This document shows, in pieces, positions 23,394 to 31,444 of a stretch of 64,000 bases of DNA. The position numbers and the translations under genes are program-made. Position 1 is the stretch's first letter. Every line of letters starts with the position of its first letter. The notes under the pieces were generated by a model, which did no database searches, was not told the origin of the DNA, and was given only the letters and a program-made list of their open reading frames with translations. The DNA is from Rhodospirillaceae bacterium (GTDB taxonomy: Bacteria > Pseudomonadota > Alphaproteobacteria > Rhodospirillales > Rhodospirillaceae), in NCBI GenBank assembly GCA_029243545.1, contig JAQWRV010000005.1:124001-188000 (forward strand), written 5' to 3'.

Positions 23394-24089
23394 TTAAACC
23401 GCCTCTTCAACAATCAAGATCAACTTGTCTCGTGTATCCATGAAGTTTAGTTGATCTTCGTAATTTCTGACACTGGCGTCAGAGTCCGATTCAGCGTCCG
23501 ACATCGCCTGTGCCAAATCTTCGAACCAAAATTCTGCAATACCATCGAACGCTGGGCGGCGCCCATCCAGGTACGTTGAGGCCAGCGCATGACACTGGAC
23601 ATAGCGATGGATGACCGGCAGCACGTCCACCGCCACTTTAGCATGCGTGTTTTGCCAATAGTCGCGGAAGTGTTCGACGGTTTTACCCTGGCGAACATTG
23701 ATAGGGCAGACCATTTTCTGTGCAATATGGGCAAACGGAGCATCCTTCATGACCAAGATGCGCGATGTCACGACCGGCGAGCTGTCCTGGTCGATCATTG
23801 GGTCTAGTTGAGTGCTGAGGGCCCCATTTCTCAGGGAACGCTCTACTTCGATTGCCCCGGCTACACTGTCGCATTCGAATTCTAACAAGGCATCGTAATC
23901 GGGGTCCGTAGACGGCGTATAAGTATTCTCGTGCTGGTGACCGGCGGCAAGGGTGAGAAAGTAAGAGGCGCTATCCTCTTTCGCCGACGCCGCAGCCGTA
24001 CTCAACACGTGCTTAAATTCATCTAGTGATACGCTCTCTTTGCTACGGAGAAAGTGGAATACTTTGTAAGTGGGTGTAGCCTTCGTCAT
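23394..24089 (-). CDS. EthD-domain protein, probably two ferredoxin-like domains
   Basis: The ATG at 24089 overlaps the transporter stop by four bases (ATGA), giving 231 residues; the frame upstream runs through the transporter and is not used. The C-terminal half has the EthD signature (V-E-H-F-R-D-Y-W-Q-N-T-H-A-K-V-A ... Y-V-Q-C-H-A) and the N-terminal half has a similar alpha/beta arrangement with a K-V-F-H-F-L-R strand, suggesting a fused dimer. EthD-like dimeric alpha-beta barrels include decarboxylases, monooxygenases and cyclases. Second gene of the leftward operon. Confidence 0.78.
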   Translation of the reverse strand: MTKATPTYKVFHFLRSKESVSLDEFKHVLSTAAASAKEDSASYFLTLAAGHQHENTYTPSTDPDYDALLEFECDSVAGAIEVERSLRNGALSTQLDPMIDQDSSPVVTSRILVMKDAPFAHIAQKMVCPINVRQGKTVEHFRDYWQNTHAKVAVDVLPVIHRYVQCHALASTYLDGRRPAFDGIAEFWFEDLAQAMSDAESDSDASVRNYEDQLNFMDTRDKLILIVEEAV

Positions 24090-25354
24090 CGCGCGGCCTC
24101 TTCCAGCTCCAATCCGGTACGGATGTTGTCGAGAGAGAAAATAGCGGCAGCAACAATGAGCATGGATGGAACGACCGCCCAGGTGAAAGCCCATTGCCAG
24201 CCGATGTTCTCGATTGCGATGGTCACAATGATGGGAAAGATCGCGTGGCCGAGATAAAGAGAGAACGAAGCCGCAAAGCCGATGGCCGTCGCTCGCACAC
24301 GCGTCGGGAATACTTCTACGATGAGCATATTGAGTGCGGCAGCATTGCCGTAAAAAAATGCGGCCATGATGCCAAACCACAGCATATCTTCAAACTGGGT
24401 TTGCGGCAGCCAGAGCAATCCCATTGTTGCCAAAGCACCGAGCAAGGCCCAAACGACGCAGGTGTTACGACGAGTCATAACAAACTCGCCGATAAACGCA
24501 ACGGCAATGTATCCCAGTATACCAATGCCGTAGGACATGCCGACCATGGCAGTCGCGGTTTCAATGGAATAACCGCGAAACTGATTAAAGTACGCAGGGA
24601 AGAAAAATGCCGTGCCGGCATAAGCGCCGCCAAAGAAAAAGAAGGCGATGAAGATCATCACCGTGCGTTTGCGCAAATCAGGCGCAAATAATTCATACAA
24701 ACGCTGCAGGAATGGTTCTTTGTCTAACTTGGTTTCCGCCTCGTGACGGGTACGCTCTTCCGTGAAGCGTTTGCTCTCGGGCAGCTTGCGCACCAGCAGA
24801 AAGGCGATGGGGATCACTAATAAAGCCGGGATGAAAATGTAACGCCATCCGAAATTCACGATGAGCGGCACCACAAAGAGCGACGCCACGAACCACCCGA
24901 TAGGGTAGCCGCACTGTATAAGCCCAACCATTAGCCCGCGGTAACGGGAGGGCGCGGCCTCGGCAACAAAGGCGATGGTAATCGGCCCCAAGCCATTACT
25001 GAAACCCATAGCGAGCATGCGCACCAGGGTCAGACTAACCAGTCCAACGACAAACGTGTGAAGCCCAACCAAGAGGGCAGAGACTGCAAGACAGAACAAA
25101 AACATGGTCCGCCGGCCATAGCGGTCGGTCAAAGTGCCGATGACAGCCGCGGTCACCGCTGCAAATGTAAATGACAAGGCCAGGACCCAGCCCACATCGG
25201 TGATGCCGGCGCCGAATTCTTGTTGAATACCGGGGATGGCGTAGCCAAAAAGAGATTGGTCCATGCTCGTCAGGCTCCAGCCCACCAAGCAGGTAACAAA
25301 AACAATGAGGGGATAACCCTTCATCTGGGACATAAAAGAGCCTATGGCTGTCAT
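24086..25354 (-). CDS. MFS transporter, sugar/aromatic-acid symporter type
   Basis: A 12-helix major facilitator of 422 residues from ATG 25354; an ATG at 25333 or a TTG at 25438 are alternatives. The loop 2-3 motif is D-R-Y-G-R-R-T and G-x-x-P-S-R-Y-R-G occurs between helices 4 and 5, both typical of the metabolite:H+ symporter (AAHS/SP) branch that takes up aromatic acids or similar organic acids. As first gene of the six-gene operon down to 20521 it probably imports or exports the compound handled by the following enzymes. Confidence 0.85.
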   Translation of the reverse strand: MTAIGSFMSQMKGYPLIVFVTCLVGWSLTSMDQSLFGYAIPGIQQEFGAGITDVGWVLALSFTFAAVTAAVIGTLTDRYGRRTMFLFCLAVSALLVGLHTFVVGLVSLTLVRMLAMGFSNGLGPITIAFVAEAAPSRYRGLMVGLIQCGYPIGWFVASLFVVPLIVNFGWRYIFIPALLVIPIAFLLVRKLPESKRFTEERTRHEAETKLDKEPFLQRLYELFAPDLRKRTVMIFIAFFFFGGAYAGTAFFFPAYFNQFRGYSIETATAMVGMSYGIGILGYIAVAFIGEFVMTRRNTCVVWALLGALATMGLLWLPQTQFEDMLWFGIMAAFFYGNAAALNMLIVEVFPTRVRATAIGFAASFSLYLGHAIFPIIVTIAIENIGWQWAFTWAVVPSMLIVAAAIFSLDNIRTGLELEEAAR

Positions 25355-25552
25355 GCGGCGCATCCGAATAACGAAAACGCCAAACAGGAATCCTGAGCCA
25401 TTTCTATGAGCCCCCCGACTCGACGGCTCAATGATCAAACCGTCCTGCGGCGGGTATTATTCAAGTTTATGGTGTCGTGGACAACATAGGTCTGAAAACC
25501 GTCTATTGTGGCCCATTGCTGCCAATAGGGCGGCTGGAGAAAGGATCACGCA

Positions 25553-26101
25553 ATGCCATTCATAGAACGCTTCCCTGCCCTCCAAAGTTCGTTGTGCATC
25601 GCTGCTACATGTCTTTTGGTCGCGTTCGATCCCCTACCGTCTGCGGCGCAAGAGCTCAACCACGACCTACTTTTCGACATAGAGATCGAGGTGGGTGGAG
25701 CCAACACGGTGGGAAGTACGCGTCTCGGAGACCGTGGCATTTATACGATCACTGGTGGACACTTTGAGGGCCCTACACTCAAAGGCAAAGTACTAGATGG
25801 AGCGGATTGGGCAATCGTACGACAAGACGGCACCATAGATCTTGATGTGCGGGCGACCCTACAAACGGACGACGGTGACATTATATACATGCATTACGAT
25901 GGTTTTCTGACAGCGCCGCCGGATGTAATGGCGGCTCTTGGTGAAGGTGGCGCTGTAATCGGCGATCAATACTACATGCGAACCACACCACGCTTTGAAG
26001 TTAGTAAAGAGCGACTGGCTTGGCTTAATAAATCTGTGTTCGTTGGGGTTGGCCGTATTACCGATACAGGCGTGGGCTATAGGGTGTACACCATAAAATA
26101 A
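25553..26101 (+). CDS. Exported DUF3237-family protein
   Basis: A 182-residue protein with a signal peptide (hydrophobic to about residue 32, A-A-Q-E end). The mature part is a DUF3237 beta-barrel: N-T-V-G-S-T-R, G-G-x-F-E-G-P-x-L-K-G-K-V-L, G-x-A-D-W-A-I-V-R-x-D-G-T, and a terminal R-I-T-D-T-G-V-G-Y-R-V-Y. DUF3237 proteins are allene-oxide-cyclase-barrel relatives without an assigned activity and are often found with aromatic-degradation genes. It diverges from the MFS operon and is followed by the RraA-like gene 109 bases on. Confidence 0.82.
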   Translation: MPFIERFPALQSSLCIAATCLLVAFDPLPSAAQELNHDLLFDIEIEVGGANTVGSTRLGDRGIYTITGGHFEGPTLKGKVLDGADWAIVRQDGTIDLDVRATLQTDDGDIIYMHYDGFLTAPPDVMAALGEGGAVIGDQYYMRTTPRFEVSKERLAWLNKSVFVGVGRITDTGVGYRVYTIK

Positions 26102-26210
26102 CACCGGCAGGTGTAATGAAACTTCGCGCTGCCACTTTATTCTTAAGCGCTGAATCAAGTATACAATAGTGAGCGGCACTAGGCCTTAGACTTCAAAACC
26201 GGGGGACAAG

Positions 26211-26876
26211 ATGGCCATAGAATTTGGGGCTTACCCAAGCAATTTGATTGAAAAGTCAGCACTGGCAGCTTGGGCAAAAATCCCCACGCCTATCATCGGT
26301 GACGAGCTCAACAGAACAGGCCTTCTTGCTTCACGCATTCGTCCGCTGTCGCCCAACTTCTCCTGTGCCGGACAAGCGCTCACTGTTGAATGTATGGTCG
26401 GCGACAATAGCGCTTTGCACTTTGCACTTCGCGAAATTTGGGACGGCGCTATCATCATTGCTGACGGCCGGGCACATACAGAAACAGCGATTTGGGGTGA
26501 GATTTTACACACCTGCGCCATTCATCAGGGCGCCGGCGGCGTAATTGTTGACGGCGCCATGCGAGATTCCGACGTGCTTCGGGAGTCACAATTGCCAGCC
26601 TATTGTGCCGGCATTTCACCGCGGGGGCCCCATAAGGGCTTTGGCGGCAGCATTAATAAACTGATCCAGTGCGGCGGCGTGCCGGTAACACCGGGCGACC
26701 TAGTTGTCGCAGATCAAGACGGCATTGCGATTATTAGACCTGGCCAAATGGACGGCTTAATGGACCGGTGCCAAAAGCGCATTGATGCCGAGGCGAGAAC
26801 GCTGAAGAGGATCGCTGCGGGTGAGATCACCATTAATATCCTGAACTTTCCACCAGCGGAGTCTATTGGCGGCTAG
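26211..26876 (+). CDS. RraA-like class II aldolase/decarboxylase family protein
   Basis: A 221-residue RraA-fold protein. Active-site features of the HMG/CHA aldolase branch are visible: T-P-I-I-G-D-E, V-E-C-M-V-G-D-N, A-I-I-I-A-D-G-R, W-G-E-I, G-A-G-G-V-I-V-D-G-A-M-R-D (the Arg-Asp pair that binds substrate and metal) and V-x-P-G-D-L-V-V-A-D-x-D-G. Enzymes of this group cleave 4-hydroxy-4-methyl-2-oxoglutarate or decarboxylate oxaloacetate at the end of protocatechuate/gallate meta-cleavage. True RraA (RNase E inhibitor) lacks the full metal set, so an enzymatic role is likelier. Convergent with the next MFS gene, four bases apart. Confidence 0.85.
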   Translation: MAIEFGAYPSNLIEKSALAAWAKIPTPIIGDELNRTGLLASRIRPLSPNFSCAGQALTVECMVGDNSALHFALREIWDGAIIIADGRAHTETAIWGEILHTCAIHQGAGGVIVDGAMRDSDVLRESQLPAYCAGISPRGPHKGFGGSINKLIQCGGVPVTPGDLVVADQDGIAIIRPGQMDGLMDRCQKRIDAEARTLKRIAAGEITINILNFPPAESIGG

Positions 26877-26879
26877 TGC

Positions 26880-28097
26880 TCAATCAAATTTTGGCGGCCG
26901 TCCAAGTGTTGCGATAGACAATACACCTATAGCCAAAGCCACAACGGCGAACTGCAAAGCTATGTCGTAATTACCGTTGATGTCGAACACGCGGCCAAAG
27001 ATCGGCGGGACAATCCCGACACCCGCATAGAAAAAAACAAACACCCATCCGTAGAGTTTGCCGTAAGACTTCAAACCAAAATAGCGCGCTGTTAAATAAG
27101 GGACGAGATCAACCTCAGACCCAGCAGCCAAACCAATGGACATCGCCGCCCCAACTACGACCCAAAGCGGCAATTCTGATCCCGATAACAGCACACAGCC
27201 GATCATCGGCATTGATAAGAAAAAGGCCGCGACATAGGGCGGGTGAAATTTGTCTACAAGAAATCCTGTAGTCACGCGCCCGAGAATGACCGCTGCCCCC
27301 ATTACGCCTGCGATCCGCACAGCCATAGAGCGAGGCATGTTAGCGTCGGTCAGCAAAGGCACAAGGTGAACCATCAGTGATGAAATCATGCCGCCAATCA
27401 ACATAAAGGCGAAAGCAAATTGCCAGAAGCGAAGGGAACGAAAAGCCTCAGGCACCGTAAATCCAGAGTGCAAAGCAGGAGACGGCTTTGTTTCAGCCTT
27501 ATTTTTCTGCCGGCCATTCTCAAAGAAAAGAAAGTAGGCTGGAATAATGGCTAACGCAGCGGCAACAGCCATCGCCAGATACCCTGCACGCCAATCATAC
27601 CGGTCGACTAAAGCACTGAGAAAAATCGGTACAAGAATGCCAGCGATTCCTGTACCAGTGAGCGTCAGCCCTAGGGCGAGCCCGCGTCTATTGTGGAACC
27701 AAGTCGCGACGCCGCGAGTCCAGACCAGGGGCGTGGTGCAGCACCCCGCAACGGACAACGCAAAGATTGATGCATAAAAAACCAGGATGTTGCCGTTCAT
27801 CTGTGTAATGCCAACCATCGCAACCGACAACAAACCCAGGGAAAACAGAGCGATTTTACGAACACCATATTTATCGGCCACATAGCCTACGAAGGGTGCG
27901 GTTGCGACGAAACCAAGCGTAAGGAACGTCTTGGCACCTGACACCTCAGCCCTGCTCCACCCGAATGTATCGGATAATGGATTGAGCATAATGCCAAGGC
28001 TGTAGACCATGGCGCCCGTGACACCAGCGCCAGCACCTATTGCGGCCGCAATAAGGATAGGCCAGTGCGCGCGAAATTCACTGTATTCTTGATCCAT
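26880..28097 (-). CDS. MFS transporter, monocarboxylate/oxalate-formate type
   Basis: A 405-residue major facilitator with 12 hydrophobic segments. The start (F-R-A-H-W-P-I-L-I-A-A-A-I-G-A-G-A-G) and W-S-R-A-E-V-S segment match the OFA/monocarboxylate branch; the loop 2-3 motif is D-K-Y-G-V-R-K. A cytoplasmic loop near residue 200 is Lys-rich. The gene lies 33 bases after the exported cupin-like gene on the same strand and may share its transcript. Substrate is probably an organic acid. Confidence 0.84.
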   Translation of the reverse strand: MDQEYSEFRAHWPILIAAAIGAGAGVTGAMVYSLGIMLNPLSDTFGWSRAEVSGAKTFLTLGFVATAPFVGYVADKYGVRKIALFSLGLLSVAMVGITQMNGNILVFYASIFALSVAGCCTTPLVWTRGVATWFHNRRGLALGLTLTGTGIAGILVPIFLSALVDRYDWRAGYLAMAVAAALAIIPAYFLFFENGRQKNKAETKPSPALHSGFTVPEAFRSLRFWQFAFAFMLIGGMISSLMVHLVPLLTDANMPRSMAVRIAGVMGAAVILGRVTTGFLVDKFHPPYVAAFFLSMPMIGCVLLSGSELPLWVVVGAAMSIGLAAGSEVDLVPYLTARYFGLKSYGKLYGWVFVFFYAGVGIVPPIFGRVFDINGNYDIALQFAVVALAIGVLSIATLGRPPKFD

Positions 28098-28130
28098 TAA
28101 AAATATCCGTTTTAAAAGCAGTGAAGAGGG

Positions 28131-29051
28131 CTACGGATTTGCAGCCAACAGAGGATTGATCGGCAAGCTACTGGTCGCGATAAAGGACGAATCCTCCATG
28201 CGGTACCAATTGTGATAATGGCCCGCGATTTCCCGGATAGCATCGCCCGGACCGGCGACAATCTCTGAATCGTCTTGAAAAAACCTAAGCTTACCCGATG
28301 TCACATAGATCAATGAATCCTGCGTGCCGGTCGTTTTGGTGGTGGGGCCACCTTGCTTGCTATTCGCGACCCGTACAGAGTTACCATCGAAGACGTAGCG
28401 CTTGATGCTCAGTCTGATGGCGTCTGCTGGAGCGTCTTTCAACGCGTCCGGTGTGCTGGCCCTTACTCGCTTTCCATCTACGTCCCATTCGGCCAAATTT
28501 ATAACGGGCGCGTCTGCTGCACGCACATGCATAGCTTTAGCAGCTTCGTTAATTTTTGTGCCGGTTACGGCCCAGGCGATGACGGTCGCATCGCCGTCAC
28601 TACGTATCACTCCACTGGGATAGCTGACAACGTCACCCTCAGCCACCGCGATTGTTTCGCCTGCAACATCCACGGTCCCCGTTCCCTTGAGCATGAAAAT
28701 TGCCGTTTCCGACGTTATGGCATGGACCATACCACCCTGGACAGCCTTGAAAGCCAGAACACGGATCGTCCCGGTGGGAAACGAATACGTTTTTTGCTCA
28801 TACCGTGACGCGTTCGCGGGCGCCTGATCGACGGCTTCCTTCCCCCAGACAATACGGATTCTAGACCCGAGATCATCTATGACCTCCCACTCTGCGAGGA
28901 TCATGGGCTCGACCGAATCACCGGAAATAAAATATTCAGGAGTGGGACTAACCGGCGACATAGTTCTAACGGCATGGGCCGGTAAATTCTGCGCCAAGGC
29001 GGCCAGAGGCGCGAACAAAACGAGACAACCAATAACTCTAATGATACGCAT
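28131..29051 (-). CDS. Exported cupin-fold protein
   Basis: From ATG 29051 the protein has 306 residues with a Sec signal peptide (M-R-I-I-R-V-I-G-C-L-V-L-F-A ... A-L-A-Q). The centre (residues about 75-160) and the C-terminus (about 210-295) each look like a cupin barrel, e.g. A-I-F-M-L-K-G-T-G-T-V-D-V-A-G-E and I-Y-V-T-S-G-K-L-R-F-F-Q-D-D-S-E ... G-P-G-D-A-I. The second barrel has G-H-Y-H-N-W. It is 39 bases from the next upstream cupin gene, so three cupin genes and an MFS form a leftward series. Function unknown. Confidence 0.7.
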   Translation of the reverse strand: MRIIRVIGCLVLFAPLAALAQNLPAHAVRTMSPVSPTPEYFISGDSVEPMILAEWEVIDDLGSRIRIVWGKEAVDQAPANASRYEQKTYSFPTGTIRVLAFKAVQGGMVHAITSETAIFMLKGTGTVDVAGETIAVAEGDVVSYPSGVIRSDGDATVIAWAVTGTKINEAAKAMHVRAADAPVINLAEWDVDGKRVRASTPDALKDAPADAIRLSIKRYVFDGNSVRVANSKQGGPTTKTTGTQDSLIYVTSGKLRFFQDDSEIVAGPGDAIREIAGHYHNWYRMEDSSFIATSSLPINPLLAANP

Positions 29052-29090
29052 GAATTTTCTTCCGGCTGTGCAGAACGGAGACAATCACAA

Positions 29091-29519
29091 TCAATTAAAA
29101 ACGTAGTCCTTGGTAACTGTGCTCGTCAGGTTCAAGCTGAGCGTCGTGGAGGGTACTGTGCTGCGCATGGTCGAGTGATGCAAGCAATCTCCATGGACAA
29201 AATTGCCCTCACCCGGCGCCCTGCGGCGCATCTCACCGTCTTGAATGGTCGTTTCCAGGTGGCCTGACATTACCCAGACGATGCCCATACGGTTGGTTTT
29301 ATGCATTTCATTGAGGTTGTAGGGCTTCGGACTATTCTGCGAGAATCCCAAGCCCCAAGTTTGCCCCACTTGCTTTGCGCTCATGGAGCTCATAGGGCTG
29401 GTCTGAATAAGTGGCACCTCATAGTATGTCCACTTGGCGCGTCCGTTGGCATCCAATGTATACCCGGTCATGCGGTAGGCTGTGGACGGTTTTATTTCTT
29501 TGATCTGCATTACATACAT
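29091..29519 (-). CDS. Small single-domain cupin-like protein
   Basis: A 142-residue protein (ATG 29519; ATG 29510 also possible). Cupin features: N-E-M-H-K-T-N-R-M-G-I-V-W-V-M-S-G-H-L-E-T-T-I and P-G-E-G-N-F-V-H-G-D-C-L-H-H. Metal-binding residues are partly kept (H in E-M-H-K and H-x-x-x-x-H-H). No signal peptide. Lies between two other cupin genes on the minus strand. Substrate unknown. Confidence 0.65.
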   Translation of the reverse strand: MYVMQIKEIKPSTAYRMTGYTLDANGRAKWTYYEVPLIQTSPMSSMSAKQVGQTWGLGFSQNSPKPYNLNEMHKTNRMGIVWVMSGHLETTIQDGEMRRRAPGEGNFVHGDCLHHSTMRSTVPSTTLSLNLTSTVTKDYVFN

Positions 29520-29564
29520 TCCTTATTGACTGTCATCACGAGCTACTTGGCGTTTCGTTCTGGT

Positions 29565-29954
29565 TTACTTGAGGCCGCCGGGCATGGTGACAAGGAGATA
29601 GTTACATTCTTCCTGGCCTAGGAAACGGGTCATGTGCCCCTGACCATCAACGTCTTGCGCCAACATCATATCGCCGCGTGCCAACTGGCGTTCTTCGCCG
29701 TTGCTCACGGTGATATGCATTTGCCCAGAAAACACCGCGATGAACGTCGGCGCACTCGTTGGTGTGAAATCAATAAAGTGACCCGGCAAGGCATGCCCAA
29801 TTTGCCAATCGGTAACATCTTGGCGGGCAGAGTTTATGCGCCGGTAGTACGTGCCTTCTTGAACTTCAGCGCCACCCGGTGCGGTCATATTTAGATCAAT
29901 CTCATCCAACAGCGAATGACCCATTGGGTCGGTGTAAATATGTGGCATCAACAT
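29565..29954 (-). CDS. Small single-domain cupin-like protein
   Basis: A 129-residue protein with a cupin core: P-G-H-F-I-D-F-T-P-T-S-A-P-T-F-I-A-V-F-S-G-Q-M-H-I-T-V-S-N-G and R-G-D-M-M-L-A-Q-D-V-x-G-x-G-H. The His/Glu metal set is weak, with only the last His evident. First of three leftward cupin genes; the 136-base gap to the acyl-CoA dehydrogenase gene on its right probably holds the promoter. Confidence 0.68.
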   Translation of the reverse strand: MLMPHIYTDPMGHSLLDEIDLNMTAPGGAEVQEGTYYRRINSARQDVTDWQIGHALPGHFIDFTPTSAPTFIAVFSGQMHITVSNGEERQLARGDMMLAQDVDGQGHMTRFLGQEECNYLLVTMPGGLK

Positions 29955-30090
29955 AACTTTCCCCTTTTTCTCTTTCTAATTCCTAGTTGCCTGTTCCGGT
30001 TGTTAAAACAAGCGCACTCTTGGCGCCCATTCCATCTCACGTTTCGAATTAGTTCTATGCATTGCTGTGACTTGTAATTAATGAGATATA

Positions 30091-31251
30091 TCAAAACTGA
30101 GGCTGACCCAGCTGCATACGCCCGACGCGCAATTTGATCATGTCATCGGTGGGCGCCATGACGCTGCCTGCCTGAGCGTCGCGCAAATAACGGCCCAGCG
30201 CGTTGGCACCGCCGTAGCTACGGCCGCCTCCGACATTCATCGCAGTACGCGTCACGAAGAGTGATGTCTCATCCGCCGCGCAAACACATTCTATGAACGG
30301 CCTCGGGTCAACAATATCGCCATTCTCGATGAGACCGGCGACGGTGTAGAGCAACGCCCTAGTGCGATCCAAAGCAATCCGCATCTCTCCAACATAGCGT
30401 TGAATGCCGTCAATCTCGGCGAGCTTTGATCCGGTATCTCCGTATGCCCGGCCGGTAACGTGATCAACGCAGGTTTCATACGCACCTTCCGCAATTCCAA
30501 GATAGACCGCTGCGAACGTAATCATGGAAAAGGGCATGAACACCGGCAGGACTTCCGTCTGCCAGGCCGACTCCCCGCCAAGCCGATTACCCTCAGGTGC
30601 TGACCCGGAGAAGGTCATGGGAGATGAAGCATTGGCGCGCATACCAAGCCCATTCCACGGGCCATCGATGGACCATTCAACGGCCTTCTTCTCCAGTACG
30701 AAAGATGTGAATTGCCCCGGTCCGGCGCCGTCCAGCATGGCAGGCGTGAAATAGAGATCGGCGTGTTCCGACGACGTAACCCAGCCCTTACGTACATTGC
30801 TGAGATCATATCCGCCTTCAACAGGCGTGATTGAGCTTTGCAGCGACCAGGTATGAGAACCCGTACCGGCTTCGGCGATAGCGGTCGTCGTAATGCGCTC
30901 GCCCGCCGCGATGGGCTTTACGAACCGCTCCACCTGCTCATCCGTCGCTAGGCGCCACATGGGTTCCGTCGATTCACAATGCATTTTAAAACACATGCCG
31001 GTGGAACCGCAGGCCCGCGACAACCGTTCGATCACCATCACAGCCGACAGCACATCAGCACCCATACCACCCAAGGCTTTGGGAATACGGAGCCCGAGTA
31101 AACCTGCTTTAGCGAACGCGTCAAAGTTCTCTTTTGGGAACGTCGCAGTTTCATCAACTTCATCTGCACGTGGGCGAAGTTGAGTCTCCGCGAGATCCTC
31201 CGCGATTTGCAAAAAAGGTTGCTGTTCAGGTGTGGGTTCAAAAAGGGGCAT
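30091..31251 (-). CDS. Acyl-CoA dehydrogenase family flavoprotein
   Basis: A 386-residue acyl-CoA dehydrogenase: G-L-L-G-L-R-I-P-K-A-L-G-G-M-G-A-D, A-I-A-E-A-G-T-G-S-H-T (FAD/substrate loop), R-K-G-W-V-T-S-S-E-H-A-D, and the C-terminal M-N-V-G-G-G-R-S-Y-G-G-A-N-A-L-G-R-Y-L-R-D-A-Q-A-G segment. The last of these matches the oxygenase-like branch (DszC/SfnB/HsaA-type) in which R-x-x-R-D replaces the usual Y-R-D-A context; the catalytic Glu of true dehydrogenases is not obvious. So oxidation or hydroxylation rather than beta-oxidation is possible. Divergent from the ABC binding protein. Confidence 0.83.
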   Translation of the reverse strand: MPLFEPTPEQQPFLQIAEDLAETQLRPRADEVDETATFPKENFDAFAKAGLLGLRIPKALGGMGADVLSAVMVIERLSRACGSTGMCFKMHCESTEPMWRLATDEQVERFVKPIAAGERITTTAIAEAGTGSHTWSLQSSITPVEGGYDLSNVRKGWVTSSEHADLYFTPAMLDGAGPGQFTSFVLEKKAVEWSIDGPWNGLGMRANASSPMTFSGSAPEGNRLGGESAWQTEVLPVFMPFSMITFAAVYLGIAEGAYETCVDHVTGRAYGDTGSKLAEIDGIQRYVGEMRIALDRTRALLYTVAGLIENGDIVDPRPFIECVCAADETSLFVTRTAMNVGGGRSYGGANALGRYLRDAQAGSVMAPTDDMIKLRVGRMQLGQPQF

Positions 31252-31444
31252 AACGAGCTGACAGCCTTTTCATATGGATGGAGCGAGATTCTCCAAATCC
31301 TAGCAAACGCTCGCCAAAAGAGGAGTCTGAGCGATTCTAGTAGGTATTCTCTGGCGTTCGTGGTTCGCTATATGAACAGATACACGACTGTATTGCCCTA
31401 TGCTTGTGCACGCTGTTTCGCAAGATATGGAGAACACCCCATAA

